From Pseudorhodoplanes sp049324435 (GTDB taxonomy: Bacteria; Pseudomonadota; Alphaproteobacteria; Rhizobiales; Xanthobacteraceae), in contig JBMOOQ010000009.1 in NCBI GenBank assembly GCA_049324435.1, forward strand, positions 33,210 through 97,209: DNA of 64,000 bases, given 5' to 3'. Every line of letters begins with the position of its first letter. Positions within the stretch are counted from its first letter, which is position 1. The position numbers were made by a program, and so were the translations under genes. A model generated the notes under the pieces. The model saw only the letters and a list, made by a program, of their open reading frames with translations, did not search any database and was not told the DNA's origin. Below, piece after piece: positions 61,224 to 64,000 of this stretch.

Positions 61224-62726
61224 TCACGGAATCCGCTCCGGCAGCCGGTCTTCTGGCGCGAGATCGCTGAAGCGGGTGACACTGCCGTCGAACTGCAACT
61301 GGACGGTGCCGGTGGGGCCGTGACGCTGTTTGCCGATGATCACCTCGGCCTTGCCGTGCATCGCGGCCATTTCGACCATCCACTTGGCATGTTCTTCGGT
61401 GCCAGGCCGCGGCTCCTTGCTCTGCAGGTAATATTCCTCGCGATACACGAACAGCACGACGTCGGCGTCCTGTTCGATCGATCCGGATTCGCGGAGATCC
61501 GAGAGCTGCGGGCGCTTGTCGTCGCGGCTTTCGACCTGACGCGACAGCTGCGACAGGGCGATGATCGGAACGCTGAGCTCCTTGGCCAGCGCCTTGAGAC
61601 TGGTGGTGATTTCGGTGATTTCCTGGACGCGGTTGTCCTGCGATTTGCGGCTGGAGCCCTGCAGCAGCTGGATATAGTCGATGACGAGAAGGTCGAGCCC
61701 GCGCTGGCGCTTCAGCCTGCGCGCGCGAGCGGCGAGTTGGGCGATCGAGAGGCCACCGGTCTCATCGACGAAAAACTTCATGTTCTGCAATTCGAGCGAG
61801 ACATCGCGGATCAGTTCGAAATCCTGCTCGCTGATGCCACCACGGCGGATCGTGCTCGACGGAATGCCGGTGCGCTCGGCGATGATGCGGGTGGCGAGCT
61901 GCTCGGCCGACATTTCGAGCGAGAAGAAGCCGACGATGCCGCCATTGACGGTGGTGATGTGGCCGTCCGGCCGCACTTCGCCCTGCCAGGCTTTGGCGAC
62001 GTTGTACGCAATGTTGGTGGCAAGCGCGGTCTTGCCCATGCCGGGTCGGCCCGCGACAATGATCAGGTCGGAATGCTGCAGGCCGCCCATCTTGGCGTCG
62101 AGATCGTGCAGGCCGGTCGCGATGCCGGACAGCTTCCCGTCGCGCTGATAGGCCTTCGCCGCCATGTCGACGGCGGTGGTGAGCGCCTGTGCGAAGGGCT
62201 GGAAGCCGCCTTCGTAGCGGCCACTTTCGGCGACCTCATAGAGCCTGCGCTCGGCCTCCTCGATCTGTTTTGACGGCTCGAAATCGACTGGCGCGTCGTA
62301 GGCCTCGTTGACCATGTCCTCACCGATCACGATGAGGGCGCGGCGCACCGACAGGTCGTAGATTGTGCGGCCGTAATCCTGAGCGTTGATGACCGTGGTC
62401 GCTTCGGCAGCGAGACGGGCGAGATACTGGCTGACGGTCAGCCCGCCGATATCGGCGTCGGCAGGAAGAAATGTCTTCAGCGTGACCGGGCTTGCCACCT
62501 TGCCGGCGCGCACGAGCTGCGACGACAATTCGTAGATTTTCTGGTGGATCGGCTCGTAGAAGTGTCGCGCTTCGAGAAAGTCGGAGACGCGATAAAAGGC
62601 CTCGTTATTGACGAGGATGGCGCCAAGAAGGGCCTGCTCCGCCTCGATATTGTGCGGGGCGACCCGGTAATGCGGCGTTTGATGATCCGCAGCGAGCTTG
62701 CGCGCGGTCGAGTCCTGCGATGCCAT
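61224..62726 (-). CDS. dnaB: Replicative DNA helicase
   Basis: Hexameric 5'-3' helicase of the replication fork, 500 residues. The N-terminal domain begins PHNIEAEQALLGAILVNNEAFYRVSDFL, and the RecA-like domain has Walker A GRPGMGKTALATNIA, the DnaB motif DLLVIDYIQLLQG and DLRESGSIEQDADVVLFVYR. No intein or frameshift is seen. Start ATG 62726. Confidence 0.97.
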   Translation of the reverse strand: MASQDSTARKLAADHQTPHYRVAPHNIEAEQALLGAILVNNEAFYRVSDFLEARHFYEPIHQKIYELSSQLVRAGKVASPVTLKTFLPADADIGGLTVSQYLARLAAEATTVINAQDYGRTIYDLSVRRALIVIGEDMVNEAYDAPVDFEPSKQIEEAERRLYEVAESGRYEGGFQPFAQALTTAVDMAAKAYQRDGKLSGIATGLHDLDAKMGGLQHSDLIIVAGRPGMGKTALATNIAYNVAKAWQGEVRPDGHITTVNGGIVGFFSLEMSAEQLATRIIAERTGIPSSTIRRGGISEQDFELIRDVSLELQNMKFFVDETGGLSIAQLAARARRLKRQRGLDLLVIDYIQLLQGSSRKSQDNRVQEITEITTSLKALAKELSVPIIALSQLSRQVESRDDKRPQLSDLRESGSIEQDADVVLFVYREEYYLQSKEPRPGTEEHAKWMVEMAAMHGKAEVIIGKQRHGPTGTVQLQFDGSVTRFSDLAPEDRLPERIP

Positions 62727-62975
62727 CGGTCCAACGAGAGGGTTGTTTTCAAATCAGTTTCTTAGGTCGCCAAAACGCGGCACGCGAACTCACAACGATT
62801 TACGCATCACCTCCGAGATTGCGCGAACCCCGACCGGACTGATCTACCACCGCGATCCGGCAACGTCAGCGGCAAACGCGAATGTCCCCATAACTCACGC
62901 CATCGCACGCTGGAATGCGGTCAGCGTCCGATTTCTTCTTGACGGAATGCGGGCAATTCGGCAGCGGCAGAAAAC

Positions 62976-63873
62976 TTATTCACCGGCCATTCGTAGCGGC
63001 GGCGGACTTTTGCGCTCGCGCGCCCGCAACCGGTCTTCCTCGCGCTTGAGATAGTCGCGGGTGATCGGGACCGAGTCGACGCGCTTCGCCAGCTGGATCT
63101 GGAACACCATCATGCCCTGATGCCGGAATGCCATTTCCGACGCGGCGAGGTAAAACTCCCACATGCGGACGAAACGGTCATCATAGAGCCGCCGGGCCTC
63201 CTCGGCGCGCGCCATGAACCGCGCGCGCCAGGCCTTCAGCGTCTCGGCGTAGTGCAGGCGCAGGATTTCAATATCCGAAACGATCAGGCCGGCACGTTCA
63301 ATGGCAGGCAGGACCTCGGACAGGGCCGGGATATAGCCGCCAGGGAAGATATATTTGTCGATCCACGGATTGGTCGCGTTGGGTCCTTCAGACCGTCCGA
63401 TCGAATGCAGGACCATCACACCGTCGTCGGATAGAAGCCTGGCGCACTGGTCGAAAAAGGTGCGGTAATGTCCGATGCCGACATGCTCGAACATGCCCAC
63501 CGAGACGATACGGTCGAAGCGCTCGCTGATATCGCGATAGTCCTGCAGCCGGAACTCGACCGAGCCGGCGAGGCCGGCCTCGGCGGCACGGCCCTGGGCC
63601 AGCTTGAGCTGCTCCTGAGATAACGTCACACCGGTGACCTTTGCGCCGCAATGCTCCGCAAGATAGAGACCAAGTCCGCCCCAACCCGACCCGATATCGA
63701 GCACGCGGTGGCCGTTTGCGATCAGGAGCTTGGCCGCAAGATGCCGCTTTTTGGCCAGCTGAGCATCGTCGAGCGTCTGATCCGGACTTTCAAAATAGGC
63801 GCAGCTGTATTGGCGGTCGGCGTCGAGGAAGAGCGAATAGAGACGTCCGTCGAGGTCGTAATGGTGAGCGACA
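62976..63873 (-). pseudogene. cfa: Cyclopropane-fatty-acyl-phospholipid synthase gene, 5' end cut by an IS element
   Basis: The remaining 299 codons read VAHHYDLDGRLYSLFLDADRQYSCAYF, then VLDIGSGWGGLGLYLAEHCGA (SAM motif), YIFPGGYIPAL and the conserved KAWRARF region, all typical of CFA synthase, which methylates unsaturated phospholipid chains. The family is about 400 residues, so around 100 N-terminal residues are missing. The frame runs into the IS sequence at 63874 and soon meets a stop, with no start codon available. The gene is therefore inactivated. Confidence 0.88.
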
Positions 63874-64000
63874 TGACCTGACCTGGGTTTCTTGGACCAA
63901 TTTTTGAGAGAGAATGGTCCTGGAAAGGAGCTTGGTCATGCCAAAGAAGCGGTTCGGTGCGGAGCAGATTGTTGTGTTGCTGCGTCAGATTGAGGTGTTG
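63874..64000 (+). mobile_element. Left end of an IS3-family insertion sequence
   Basis: The break in cfa coincides with TGACCTGACCTGGG, resembling the TGA-starting terminal repeats of IS3-family elements (IS407-like). A transposase orfA begins 64 bases inside. The right end and any target duplication lie outside the window. Confidence 0.8.
63938..64000 (+). CDS. IS3-family transposase OrfA, partial
   Basis: ATG 63938 with AAGGAG upstream starts MPKKRFGAEQIVVLLRQIEV, the N-terminus of OrfA proteins in the IS3/IS407 group (helix-turn-helix DNA-binding subunit). Only 21 codons are in the window. The element's orfB would follow by programmed frameshift. Confidence 0.85.
   Translation, partial: MPKKRFGAEQIVVLLRQIEVL

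Overview
This window is high-GC (roughly 60-65% by eye) bacterial chromosome with densely packed genes. Gene content points to an alphaproteobacterium of the Hyphomicrobiales, close to Nitrobacteraceae/Xanthobacteraceae. The clues are a SAM-II riboswitch before metZ, abundant Bug/TctC and TRAP binding proteins, a dnaB-alr-radA-cvpA-purF block, and guaB and guaA flanking an rRNA methyltransferase. The family placement is inference. I saw no tRNA, rRNA, CRISPR array or prophage.

Layout. 1-5 kb: a partial amidohydrolase, metZ under a SAM-II riboswitch with an overlapping terminator, and an orphan CoxL-like molybdenum hydroxylase large subunit. 5-10 kb: Ppx/GppA-rlmE, a secreted protein, an HU-like protein with a strong terminator, and an MFS exporter. 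10-20.5 kb: a small Pmp3-like membrane protein, a secreted caspase-SH3 protein, guaB, two paralogous membrane proteins, an MDR-type oxidoreductase with a MAPEG protein, an RsmB-like methyltransferase, an ALDH7-type dehydrogenase and guaA. 20.5-26.5 kb: a HEPN-like protein behind a 30-codon ORF, an AraC regulator followed by SDR-HbpS/GlcG-SnoaL genes, an alpha/beta hydrolase and a siderophore-interacting flavoprotein. 26.6-36.5 kb: a GntR-TRAP-MetE-like operon, an ArsC-like reductase overlapping a YdjM-type hydrolase, DsbB with a DUF5993-like micropeptide, an FAD oxidoreductase overlapping a TctC gene broken by an amber codon, NnrU, and a GAF-GGDEF-PilZ cyclase.

37-44.6 kb: panB; a rhomboid-SDH protease-PsiE-thioredoxin 2-class C beta-lactamase run; then a YfgM-like protein, a proline-rich lipoprotein and Der. 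44.7-49.2 kb: a periplasmic copper-handling cluster with no inner-membrane pump in the window (His-rich protein, small lipoprotein, TolC-like lipoprotein, Tat multicopper oxidase, His-rich cupredoxin, CusF-like protein). 49.3-52.4 kb: a LysR regulator divergent from a DapA-like aldolase/lyase and a Bug binding protein. 52.4-62.7 kb: SDR, PaiB-like, response regulator, purF, cvpA, a secreted serpin, radA, alr and dnaB. The window ends in a cyclopropane-fatty-acid synthase gene cut by an IS3-family element.

Connections. purF, guaB and guaA supply purine and GMP synthesis. The copper genes look like one periplasmic detoxification module. Three solute-binding proteins (one TRAP, two Bug) lack their membrane subunits here. 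The items most worth following up are the serpin with a four-cysteine insertion, the copper cluster with its Trp-to-Met CusF site, the riboswitch/terminator switch, the HEPN-like pair, the DsbB variant and the two disrupted genes.
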